From Nemertoderma westbladi (taxonomy: Eukaryota; Xenacoelomorpha; Nemertodermatida; Nemertodermatidae), in NCBI GenBank assembly GCA_032718475.1, contig JAUCBJ010002119.1:1-47498 (forward strand): a stretch of DNA of 47,498 nucleotides, written 5' to 3'. How positions within the stretch are numbered: position 1 is the stretch's first letter; each line of letters begins with the position of its first letter. Positions 32,401-44,400 of the stretch are shown here, piece by piece. Under the pieces are notes generated by a model. The model was not told the origin of the DNA. It made no database searches and saw only the letters and a list, made by a program, of their open reading frames with translations. The translations under genes and the position numbers were made by a program.

Positions 32401-35400
32401 TAGAGGGGTACCAAACTATATTTTACGCGTGATCCATTTTTGGTATACTAATCAGTCAATGGTTATATTATGGGATGGTTATATGTCTAATCCCTTTGGC
32501 TGCTCCAACGGAACTAGACAGGGAAGCATATTGGCTCCTTACTTCTTCAATCTATATAATGATAAATTAAGTGTACAATTATCTAGCTGTGGGCTTGGCG
32601 CACGACTTGGATATGTAGCTGTCAATCATTATTTTTATGCGGATGATATATGTCTTATATCTACGTCGCCTAGTGCCTTACAATCACTTGTTGACATTTG
32701 TTCTGATTATGCGTATTGCAACTCCATTACATTTAATGCTAAGAAATCTAAATGTATATTTTTACACAGTTCTCACCGTTTAACAATTTCTAATACAATG
32801 ATCGCGTATTGGACGGGGTTGTGATTGAATGTGTTCCTAAATATAAATATCTCGGTCACTATATCACATCTGATTTCTCGGATGATACTGATATTAGGAA
32901 CCAAACCTGATCTTTTTACTCACGTGCTAATTTGCTTATTAGGACCTTCAGTAACTGCTCTCCCCATGTGAAGCTACAATTGTTTATTTCTTATTGCTCT
33001 AAATGTTTATTGTAATGCTCTTTGGGCTGACAGCTATTTTTGTGAGTCAACTCTTACTCGATTAAATGTAGCGTATAACAACACAGTGCGACGTTTATTT
33101 GGTTTTAAACGCGATGACAGTGCTAGTGGGTATGCTGGTCTCCCTTGGCCTTAAATCAATTGTACATATCCGACGCTTTTCACTATTTAGTTTATTTAAT
33201 CGTGTAGCCAACTCGCAAAATTCTATTTTAATTAATATTAGCTGTATATGTTTTAACGTGTCTCAGGTATACGATAGTTACCTGAGATGCCGAATTTAAA
33301 TTAACTTGTACCCTCTCTTTTTATTGTCTTTTTTAGTATAGTTTTAATTTGTAAATATAGTGTAATGTGCTCTATGGATATTTTAATATTAATATTCGGA
33401 TTAAATGAGAAATAAATAAAATAAATAAATTAGTTGATTATTATTAATGGTTGTCAAGTTTCCAGGTGTTTATCGGCGGGATCTCGGTGCCACTCCGCAG
33501 GATCTCGGCGTTTATCGGCAGGATCTAGGTGTTTATCGGCAGGATCTAGGTGTTTATCAGCGGGATCTCGGTGTTTATCGGCAGGACCTCAGTGTTTATC
33601 AGCAGGATCTCGGTGTTTATAGGTGGGATCTCGGTGTTTATCGGTGGGATCTTGGTGTTTATCGGTGGGATCTCGGTGTTTATTGGTGGGATCTCGGTGT
33701 TTATCGGTGGGATCTTGGTGTTTATCGGTGGGATCTCGGTGTTTATCGGTGGGATCTCGGTGTTTATCGGTGGGATCTCGGTGTTTATTGGTGGGATCTC
33801 GGTGTTTATATTGGTGTTTATTGGTGCCACTCCGCGGGATCTCGATGTTTACCAGCGGGATCTCAGTGTTTACCGGCGGGATCTCAATGTTTACCAGCGG
33901 GATCTCAGTGTTTACCGGCGGAATCTTGGTGCCACTCCGCAGGATCTCAGAGTTTATCGGCGGGATCTCGGTGTTTATCCGTGGGATATCGGTGTTTATC
34001 GGCAGGATCTCAGTGTTTACTGGCGGGATCTCAATGTTTACCAGCGGGATCTCAGTGTTTACCGGCGGGATCTTGGTGCCACTCCGCAGGATCTCAGAGT
34101 TTATCGGCGGGATCTCGGTGTTTATCGGTGGGATCTCGGTGTTTATCAGCGGGATCTTGGTGTTTATCGGCGGGATCTCGGTGCCACTCCGTGGGATATC
34201 GGTGTTTATCGGCAGGATCTCTGTGTTTATTGGCGGGATCTCGGTGTTTATCGGCGGGATCACGGTGCCACTCCTCGGGATCTCGGTGTTTATCGGTGGG
34301 ATCTTGGTGTTAAACGGCGGAATCTCGGTGTTTATCAGTGGGATCTTGGTGTTTATCGGCAGGATCTCGGTGTTTATCGGCGGGATCTCTATGCCACTCC
34401 GTGGGCTCTCGGTGTTTATCGGTGGGATCTTGGTGTTTATCGGTGGGATCTCGGTGTTTATCAGTGGGATCTCGGTGTTTATCGGCAGGATCTCAGTGCC
34501 ACTCCGTGGGCTCTCGGTGTTTATCGGTGGGATCTTGGTGTTTATCGGTGGGATCTCGGTGTTTATCGGTGGGATCTCGGTGTTTATCGGTGGGATCTTG
34601 GTGCCACTCTGCAGGATCTCAGTGTTTATCGGCAGGATCTCTATGCCACTCCGTGGGCTCTCGGTGTTTATCGGTGGGATCTTGGTGTTTATCGGTGGGA
34701 TCTCGGTGTTTATCGGTGGGATCTTGAAGTTTATCGGCGGGATCTCTATGCCACTCCGTGGGCTCTCGGTGTTTATCGGTGGGATCTCGGTGTTTATCGG
34801 CAGGATCTCAGTGCCACTCCGTGGAATCACGGTGTTTATCGGTGGGATCTTGGTGTTTATCGGTGGGATCTCGGTGTTTATCGGTGGGATCTCGGTGTTT
34901 ATCGGTGGGATCTTGGTGCCACTCTGCAGGATCTCAGTGTTTATCGGCAGGATCTCAGTGCCACTCCGTGGGATCTCGGTGTTTATCGGTGGGATCTTGG
35001 TGTTCATCAGTGGGATCTCGGTGTTTATCGGTGGGATCTCGGTGTTTATCGGTGGGATCTTGGTGCCACTCTGCAGGATCTCAGTGTTTATCGGCAGGAT
35101 CTCAGTGCCACTCCGTGGGATCTCGGTGTTTATCGGTGGGATCTTGGTGTTTATCGGTGGGATCTCGGTGTTTATCGGTGGGAACTCGGTGTTTATCGGT
35201 GGGATCTTGGTGCCACTCTGCAGGATCTCAGTGTTTATCGGCAGGATCTCAGTGCCACTCCGTGGGATCTCGGTGTTTATCGGTGGGATCTTGGTGTTCA
35301 TCAGTGGGATCTCGATGTTTATCGGCGGGATCTCGGTGTTTATCAGCGGGATCTCGGTGTTTATCGGCGGGATCTCGGTGCCACTCCATGGGATTTCGGT

Positions 35401-38400
35401 GTTTATCCGCAGGATCTTGGTGTTTATCAGCAGGATCTTGGTGTTTATCGGCAGGATCTCTGTGTTTATTGGCGGAATCTCGGTGTTTATTGGCGGGATC
35501 TCAGTGTTTATCAATGGGATCTAGGTGTTTATCGGCGGGATCTCGGTGACCCTCCGCGGGATCTCGGTGTTTATCGGTGGGATCTCGGTGTTTATTGGCG
35601 GGATCTCAGTGTTTATCAATGGGATCTAGGTGTTTATCGGCGGGATCTCGGTGCCCCTCCGTGGGATCTCGGTGTTTATCGGCAGGATCTCGGTGTTTAT
35701 CAGCGGGATCTCGGTGTTTATTGGTGGGATCTCAGTGTTTATCAGCAGGATCGCCTTGTCACTCTGCAGGATCCCGATGTTTATCGGCGGGATCTCAGTG
35801 CCACTCCGTGGGCTCTCGGTGGTTATCGGTGGGATCTTGGTGTTTATCGGTGGGATCTCTGTGTTTATTGGCAGGATCTCGGTGTTTATCAGCAGGAACT
35901 CAGTGCCACTCCGTGGGCTCTCGGTGGTTATCGGTGGGATCTTGGTGTTTATCGGTGGGATCTCTGTGTTTATCGGTGGGATCTCGGTGTTTATCGGCGG
36001 GATCTCGGTGCCACTCTGCAGGATCTCAGTGTTTATCGGCAGGATCTCAGTGCCACTCCGTGGGATCTCGGTGTTTATCGGTGGGATCTTGGTGTTCATC
36101 GGTGTGATCTCGGTGTTTATTGGTGGGATCTCGGTGTTTATCAGCAGGATCTCGGTGTTCATCAGCAAGATCTTGGTGTTTACCGGCAGGATCTCGGTGT
36201 TTACCGGCGGGATCTTGGTGCCACTCCGCGGTATCTCGGTGTTTATATTGGTGTTTATTGGTGCCACTCCACGGTATCTCGATGTTTACCAGCAGGATCT
36301 CGATGTTTACCGACGGGGTCTCGGTGTTTACCAGCAGGATCTCAGTGCCACTCTGCGGGATCTCAGTGTTTATCGGTGGGATCTCGGTGTTTATCGGTGG
36401 GATCTCGGTGTTTATCAGCGGGATCTCTGTGTTTATTGGCGGGATCTCAGTGTTTATTGGCGGGATCTCGGTGCCACTCTGCGGGATCTATGTGTTTATT
36501 GGCAGGATCTCGGTGTTTATTGGCGGGATCTCAGTGTTTATCAATGGGATCTAGGTATTTATCGGCAGGATCTCGGTGCCACTCCGTGGGATCTCGGTGT
36601 TTATCTGCAGGATCTCGGTGTTTATCAGCGGGATCTCGGTGTTTATCAGCGGGATCTCGGTGTTTATCAGCGGGATCTCGGTGTTTATTGGCAGGATCTC
36701 GGAGTTTATCGCCGGGATCTCGGTGCCACTCCGCAGGATCTCAGTGTTTATTGGCAGGATCTTGGTGTTTATTGGCGGGATCTCGGTGTTTATCGGCGGG
36801 ATCTCGGTGCCATTCCGCGGGATCTCGGTGTTTATCGGCGGGATCTCAGTGTTTATTGGCGGAATCTCAGTGCCACTCCGCGGGATCATGGTGTTTATTG
36901 GCAAGATCTCGGTATTTATCAGTGGGATCTCGGTGTTCATCAGCGAGATCTCGGTGTTTATTGGCGGGATCTCAGTGTTTATTGGCGTGATCTCGGTGTT
37001 TATCAGCGGGATCTTGGTGTTTATCGGTGGGATCTCGGTGTTTATCGGCGGGATCTCGGTGCCACTCCGCTCGATCTCGGTGTTTATCGGTGGGATCTCA
37101 GTGTTTATTGGCGGGATCTCGGTGCCACTCCGTGGGATCATGGTGTTTATCAGCGGGATCTCGGTGTTTATCAGCGGGATCTCAGTGTTTATCAGCGGGA
37201 TCCCGGTGTTTATCAGTGGAATCTCGGTGTTTATCGGTGGGATCTCGGTGTTTATCAGTGGAATCTCAGTGTTTATTGGCGGGATCTCGGTGCTACTCCG
37301 CGGGATTATGGTGTTTATCAGCGGGATCTCGGTGTTTATCGGCGGGATCTCGGTGTTTATCGGCGGGATCTCGGTGTTTATCAGCGGGATCTCGGTGTTT
37401 ATCAGCGGGATCTCGGTGTTTATATTGGAGGGATCTCAGTGTTTATCGGCGGGATCTCGGTGCCACTCCGCAGGATCTCGGTGTTTATCGGCGGGATGTC
37501 AGTGTTTATCGGCGGGATCTCGGTGCCACTCCGCAGGATCATGGTGTTTATTGGCAAGATCTCAGTATTTATCAGTGGGATCTCGGTGTTCATCAGCGGG
37601 ATCTCGGTGTTTATTGGCGGGATCTCAGTGTTTATTGGCGGGATCTCGGTGTTTATCAGAGGGATCTTGGTGTTTATCGGTGGGATCTCGGTGTTTATAG
37701 GCGGGATCTCGGTGCCACTCCGCTGGATCTCGGTGTTTATCGGTGGGATCTCAGTGTTTATTGGCGGGATCTCGGTGCCACTCCACGGGATCATGGTGTT
37801 TATCAGCGGGATCTCGGTGTTTATCAGCAGGATCTCAGTGTTTATCAGCGGGATCTCGGTGTTTATCAGCGGAATCTTGGTGTTTATCGGTGGGATCTCG
37901 GTGTTTATCAGTGGAATCTCAGTGTTTATTGGCGGGATCTCGGTGCCACTCAGCGGGATCTCGGTGTTTATCGGTGGGATCTCGGTGTTTATCAGTGGGA
38001 TCTCGGTGTTCATCAGCGGGATCTCGGTGTTTATTGGCGGGATCTCAGTGTTTATTGGCGGGATCTCGGTGTTTATCAGCGGGATCTTGGTGTTTATCAG
38101 TGGGATCTCGGTGTTTATCAGCGGGATCTCAGTGTTTATCAGCGGGATCTTGGTGTTTATCGGTGGGATCTCTGTGTTTATTGGCAGGATCTCGGTGTTT
38201 ATCAGCAGGAACTCAGTGCCACTCCGTGGGCTCTCGGTGGTTATCGGTGGGATCTTGGTGTTTATCAGTGGGATCTCTGTGTTTATCGGTGGGATCTCGG
38301 TGTTTATCGGCGGGATCTCGGTGCCACTCTGCAGGATCTCAGTGTTTATCGGCAGGATCTCAGTGCCACTCCGTGGGATCTCGGTGTTTATCGGTGGGAT

Positions 38401-41400
38401 CTTGGTGTTCATCGGTGTGATCTCGGTGTTTATCGGTGGGATCTCGGTGTTTATCAGCAGGATCTCGGTGTTCATCAGCAAGATCTTGGTGTTTACCGGC
38501 AGGATCTCGGTGTTTACTGGCGGGATCTTGGTGCCACTCCGCGGTATCTCGGTGTTTATATTGGTGTTTATTGGTGCCACTCCACGGTATCTCGATGTTT
38601 ACCAGCAGGATCTCGATGTTTACCGACGGGATCTTGGTGCCACTCTGTGGGATCTCAGTGTTTATCGGTGGGATCTCGGTGTTTATCGGTGGGATCTCGG
38701 TGTTTATCAGCGGGATCTCTGTGTTTATTGGCGGGATCTCAGTGTTTATTGGCGGGATCTCGGTGCCACTCTGCGGGATCTATGTGTTTATTGGCAGGAT
38801 CTCGGTGTTTATTGGCGGGATCTCAGTGTTTATCAATGGGATCTAGGTATTTATCGGCAGGATCTCGGTGCCACTCCGTGGGATCTCGGTGTTTATCTGC
38901 AGGATCTCGGTGTTTATCAGCGGGATCTCGGTGTTTATCAGCGGGATCTCGGTGTTTATCAGCGGGATCTCGGTGTTTATTGGCAGGATCTCGGAGTTTA
39001 TCGCTGGGATCTCGGTGTTTATTGGCGGGATCTCAGTGTTTATTGGCGGGATCTCGGTGTTTATCAGCGGGATCTTGGTGTTTATCGGTGGGATCTCGGT
39101 GTTTATCGGCGGGATCTCGGTGCCACTCCGCTCGATCTCGGTGTTTATCGGTGGGATCTCAGTGTCTATTGGCAGGATCTCGGTGCCACTCCATGGGATC
39201 ATGGTGTTTATCAGCGGGATCTCAGTGTTTATCAGCGGGATCTCGGTGTTTATCAGTGGAATCTCAGTGTTTATTGGCAGGATCTCGGTGCCACTCCGCG
39301 GGATCTCGGTGTTCATCAGTGGAATCTCGGTGTTTATCGGCGGGATCTCGGTGCCACTCCGCAGGATCTCGGTGTTTATCAGCGGGATCTTGGTGTTTAT
39401 TGGCGGGATCTCGGTGTTTATCAGTGGGATCTCGGTGTTTATTGGCGGGATCTCGGTGTTTATCGGCGGGATCTCAGTGTTTATCGGCGGGATCTCGGTG
39501 CCACTCCGCGGGATCTCGGTGTTTATCGGCGGGATCTCAGTGTTTATCGGCGGGATCTCGGTGCCACTCCGCGGGATCTCGGTGTTTATCAGTGGGATCT
39601 CGGTGTTTATCAATGGGATCTCGGTGTTTATCGACGGGATCTCTGTGTTTATCGGCTGTAACTCGGTTTTAATACATGGGATTGGGATATCGGTGCCAAT
39701 CCGCTGGATCTCGGTGTTTATCCGTTCCCCATCTTTGAAGTCTGTCTTTAAACCCAGGTTGCTGTTGTTGGTCCTCATTGCTTTATTCTCGTCATATGAT
39801 ATACTCCTCTACCTCTCGTACCTGCGCAATACCTGCTCGGCATGGATAAATAGCTCACTGCGAGTTCCCATTATTGAGGCATCATATCCAGCCAACATTT
39901 TTAAGGCGTACAGTGGTCGTTTTTCTAATCTCGATCAAGACCTCCACAAACGCAGTCACGGCAAGCATAGGCAATATAATATAATAATAGTTCAAGTATA
40001 AATTAGTATGAATAAAACAAAATAACCCTCATCTTACATGGGCTGTCCTTTTTGAACGAAGAGTGCCATAGAGGTCGGGTGAATGTGAACGATGTGCGCC
40101 ATAGAGGTCAAGGTGAATGTGAATGATGTGCGCCATAGAGGTCGGGTGAATGTGAACGATGAGCGCCATAGAGGTAGGGGTGAATGTGAACGATGAGCGC
40201 TATAGAGGTCGGGTGAATGTGAACGATGTGCGCCATAGAGGTCAAGGTGAATGAGAATGATGTGCGCCATAGAGGTCCTCATCATGTGAATGATGAGCGC
40301 CATAGAGGTCGGGGTGAATGTGAACGATGTGCGCCATAGAGGTCGGGTGAATGTGAACGATGTGCGCCATAGAGGTAGGGGTGAATGTGAACGATGAGCG
40401 CCATAGAGGTCGGGGTGAATGTGAACGATGTGCGCCATAGAGGTAGGGGTGAATGTGAACGATGAGCGCCATAGAGGTCGGGTGAATGTGAACGATGAGC
40501 GCCATAGAGGTCGGGGTGAAAGTGAACGATGAGCGCCATAGAGGTCGGGGTGAATGTGAATGATGAGCGCCATAGAGGTCGGGGTGAAAGTGAACGATGA
40601 GCGCCATAGAGGTCGAGGTGAATGTGAACGATGTGCGCCATAGAGGTCGGGGTGAATGTGAATGATGAGCGCCATAGAGGTCGGGGTGAAAGTGAACGAT
40701 GAGCGCCATAGAGGTCGGGTGAATGTGAACGATGAGCGCCATAGAGGTCGAGGTGAATGTGAACGATGAGCGCCATAGAGGTCGGGGTGAAAGTGAACGA
40801 TGAGCGCCATAGAGGTCGGGTGAATGTGAACGATTAGCGCCATAGAGGTCGGGCTGAAAGTGAACGATGAGCGCCATAGAGGTCGAGGTGAATGTGAACG
40901 ATGTGCGCCATAGAGGTCGGGGTGAATGTGAATGATGAGCGCCATAGAGGCCGTGTGGGGTGAATGTGAACGATGAGCGCTATAGAGGTCGGGGTGAAAG
41001 TGAACGATGAGCGCCATAGAGGTTGGGTGAATGTGAACGATCTGATCTGATCAGAATGGATTGGGTTGGGTTTGATTGCAATACATTTTAACGGTTATTG
41101 TCAGGTGGGATTAAGTTGGATCAGATCAGATTACATCAAATTGGATTGGATCTAGTTCTGATCAGGAAAGATCTGACCGGATTAGACCAGGTATCAGTCC
41201 TGATCAGATTGGATTGGATCGGATCTGAAGGCAGGATCAAATTGTTATATTAATGATTTTCAGAAGCATTTAATCTTTTAAGCCAATCAACCATTGTGTC
41301 GCATGTTGTTCAGTTTTGGAAGACGCAATGACTGCAGACAGCTAATTACTGATGGCATCCATCACTTATTCGTTCACCAGCTTTAAATACGGTTGTAGCT

Positions 41401-44400
41401 AGGAATATATTTAAAGCGTAATAATAATGTACTAATTCAATTAATACTTGCCTAAAAAACTTTTTATTTTCTCCATCGAATAGTTCGTTCAAATTAATAG
41501 GTGCTGTTAGAGGTACTTCATCGCCGCTGTTGACCACGTGTGAGGCCATTTCGAGAAGGGGGATTAACGCACTGGTTGTAAAGGATGATTCCTAAAGTCA
41601 AAATCAACAATTATGTGAAATATTATTGACGTTGGAGATTCGGATTATTAGCCACACTGTCCCCTCTTTTAGTAGGAAACATCACATATTTGATATCAGC
41701 AATTATCTAAGACAACAATAATTATTTTATACGGACATGTAATCATTAATATTATCTATTTACTATAGAGCGAGGTATTTTCAAGAATAAAATAAGCTTT
41801 ACATGTAATTTAAAAAATGTATGGAAAATATTTGATTAAAATCGCTCACTCCTAATTCTAGGCCTAAGTCTCGTGCAATAAAAGCCATTTTATTTCCATG
41901 TATTAATAATTTGATTTAAATCATACCGGTGGGGAGGAAGTCGAGTAAGAAGACAAGGTGGAAAGGAAGAGGATGTGGGAAGATTAGACCAGGGGCAGAG
42001 AAGCCCATGATAAAACGTGACAAAGGAGGCAGGAAAGTGCGAGAGGGCGTGTTCTACACGCATAAGGGGGTGGCAGAGTGCGGAGGGGCATTAAATGGTT
42101 AGCCATTACGTGTACCGAAGGATGACCGGGGATAATTAGGGGCTTTAATGCCATCGCACATATTACGGGGTAGGCTAGCAAAGATGGCGTGTACCATTAA
42201 GGATGACATGAGGGGCGGCATTCTACCGCCAAACGACGACAAGATGAAGGGGGGCACTTTGCCGCCAGGGGACGACCACGAAGAGATTAGCAAAATGAAT
42301 GAAAGACCCGACTTAAGGGTGAAGGAGAAGGGAAGGTCAATTCCAAAAGAGTTGGAATTGAGAAGAAGAGTGGGGCGAAGATTAAGATGACCTGTAGGGG
42401 GGCAGTGGGATAATTGCCTGCTGGAAGAATCGACCTTAGGTTGTTGAGTCGTCCAATATGTAATATGTTGGACTGAGGGGGGTGGGATTGAGGGCGAGAG
42501 GCCCTTCTCACACATAAAATAAAATATAAATAATAAAAATAATAAAATAAGAAGTGAGATAGTAGAAAGTTAGAAAGTAATAGTAGTAGATAGTTAGATA
42601 GTAAGTAGTAGTAGATAGTTAGATAGTAGGTATCACTAGTTAGAAGTTAGTAAGAGTTAGTAAGAAGTTAGAATTTATGGAGTAAAGGGTATATAGACAT
42701 ACCATAGAAGTAGTAGTAGAGGGGTTGTGGGCACCGAATGCGCCCCTTAGTAAGAGAGTAAAGGGTATGGTATGTAGGTATACCATAGTAGCAGTATTAG
42801 GGTACATAGTACCACAGAAGTTAGAAGTTGTGGGCACCGAGAGCGCCACGTATTAAGTAAGTAATGGGTATGTAGGTATAGCATAGTAGTAGTAGGGCAC
42901 ATAGTAAGAAGCAAGTAGGAAGGTAGATAGGATAATAGCACAGACAGGGGGAACATAGATAAAATTAAAATAAGACTAAGGAAAATTGGCACTTTGGGGT
43001 GGTAGAGAACAGGACATTGTGGAGAAGTGGGGATGGGCCAGCTCATGGGTTTATCTGTCACAAGCCGATGGACTGGGGCAAGTTCCAAGAGGAGTACCGA
43101 GCGGAACTGGCGAACTCACTGAAATATGGAGCGAGGCCAGGGAAACAGGAGATATATCAGATCCGAAGGGGAGCGATAAAGATATATCAGAAGAGATATA
43201 TCTTACAGGAGGATTTGAAAATGATAGGTTTATTATACCTATTCAAGGCCGTGGTTATCGGAAGAGAGCCGACGGCGTTTCTGCTATCAGGAACACCTCT
43301 AAATCACAGGAGAGCCTTTAAGGTGACCTTTGAGGGTCTTGTAGACCACCCGGGCCGAAGGGCGAGTCGGTACACTACGGTAGCCGACACCTCGTGGACA
43401 GAGAGGTGGACACACCGTACAAGGGGTGGAAGAAGTTGGTAGCATATTGGAGGGCCTATGGGGATTCCCCCCAGGGGAGTTGGCGAGGATACCAAAGGGA
43501 CGCCAACCATCGATTAAGTAATATAAGTACTACCAATATAAGTACTATAGTCATATATAACCTTTTCCAATTAACTACTGGGAATGGGGACCAATTGACT
43601 ATGACAGAAGGACGAGACACTAGACGAATCACGCTTATTGAGTGCGACGGCACAAAAGGGAAGGGTAAGGCTCGTCAGGGGTAGGTGGAGACATTAGATG
43701 GATCCCATTTCTCAAGTGTGGCCACACTAATGAGAATGTGGGAGCTTTACAGGAGGGTACGGAGGATAAAACATAATGGGTTGAGTATGAGGGAAGTATG
43801 GAGAGGAGGTGTTGGTGCGTGAGGAAGTGAGAGAAGTGCAATTCCAGTAGTGTGGGGAGCGAGCAGTAAGAGAGAGAGTAAGGGTCAGCGAGGTCCGCAA
43901 GAAAGAGAGTACGGGACGGAGAGGTCCGAGAGTAAGATCAGAGAGAGGATTTAGAAAACTGTGCGAAGAGAGTCCACAATTGTCTCAAACAGAGACGCCA
44001 GATACCTTGGTGCAACATAGCTCGCGATTGTACCAAGGAGGGGTAGCAATAACATACCCAAGGGGGGGCAGCCTGGAAAGCCGACCCCGAGAAAAGAACT
44101 CCACCCCACACCCGATATTAGATTGGGTTCCAACGGAATTGAAGCGCACTTAAGGTTAATGCTATCTTCTTACCGGGAAGATAGCATGGGGGGGAGTGTA
44201 AGCGGATTCAATTCCACTTCATTACCCACCAGAAAATTGGACCAGTGGCATTTAGCAGTATGTTGGAGATACGAGATTACCAATATTGATCTCGTCTCAT
44301 AACCAACATTGGGGGGGGGGGGGGGGCGACGCAAGCCCCAAAGCCACAGAGAGAGGTGAGAGGTCAAACCAGCTCGGAGGGAATACAGCTAGTAGAGGCT

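Noticed and set aside
33447-39778. Many long open frames (200-1343 codons) on both strands
   Set aside because: They result from a 21-bp repeat with a period divisible by three. The region is inside an intron of the carbonic anhydrase gene, and frames move between unit types.
40034-41017. Minus-strand frame with MALIVHIHPDLYGAHRS-like repeats
   Set aside because: Product of the 33/34-bp minisatellite; overlapping frames are equally open.
41446-41455. GT donor at CAA-GTATTA for carbonic anhydrase exon C
   Set aside because: It would leave exon C in phase 0 and put exon D out of frame, losing the conserved GSLTTP region.
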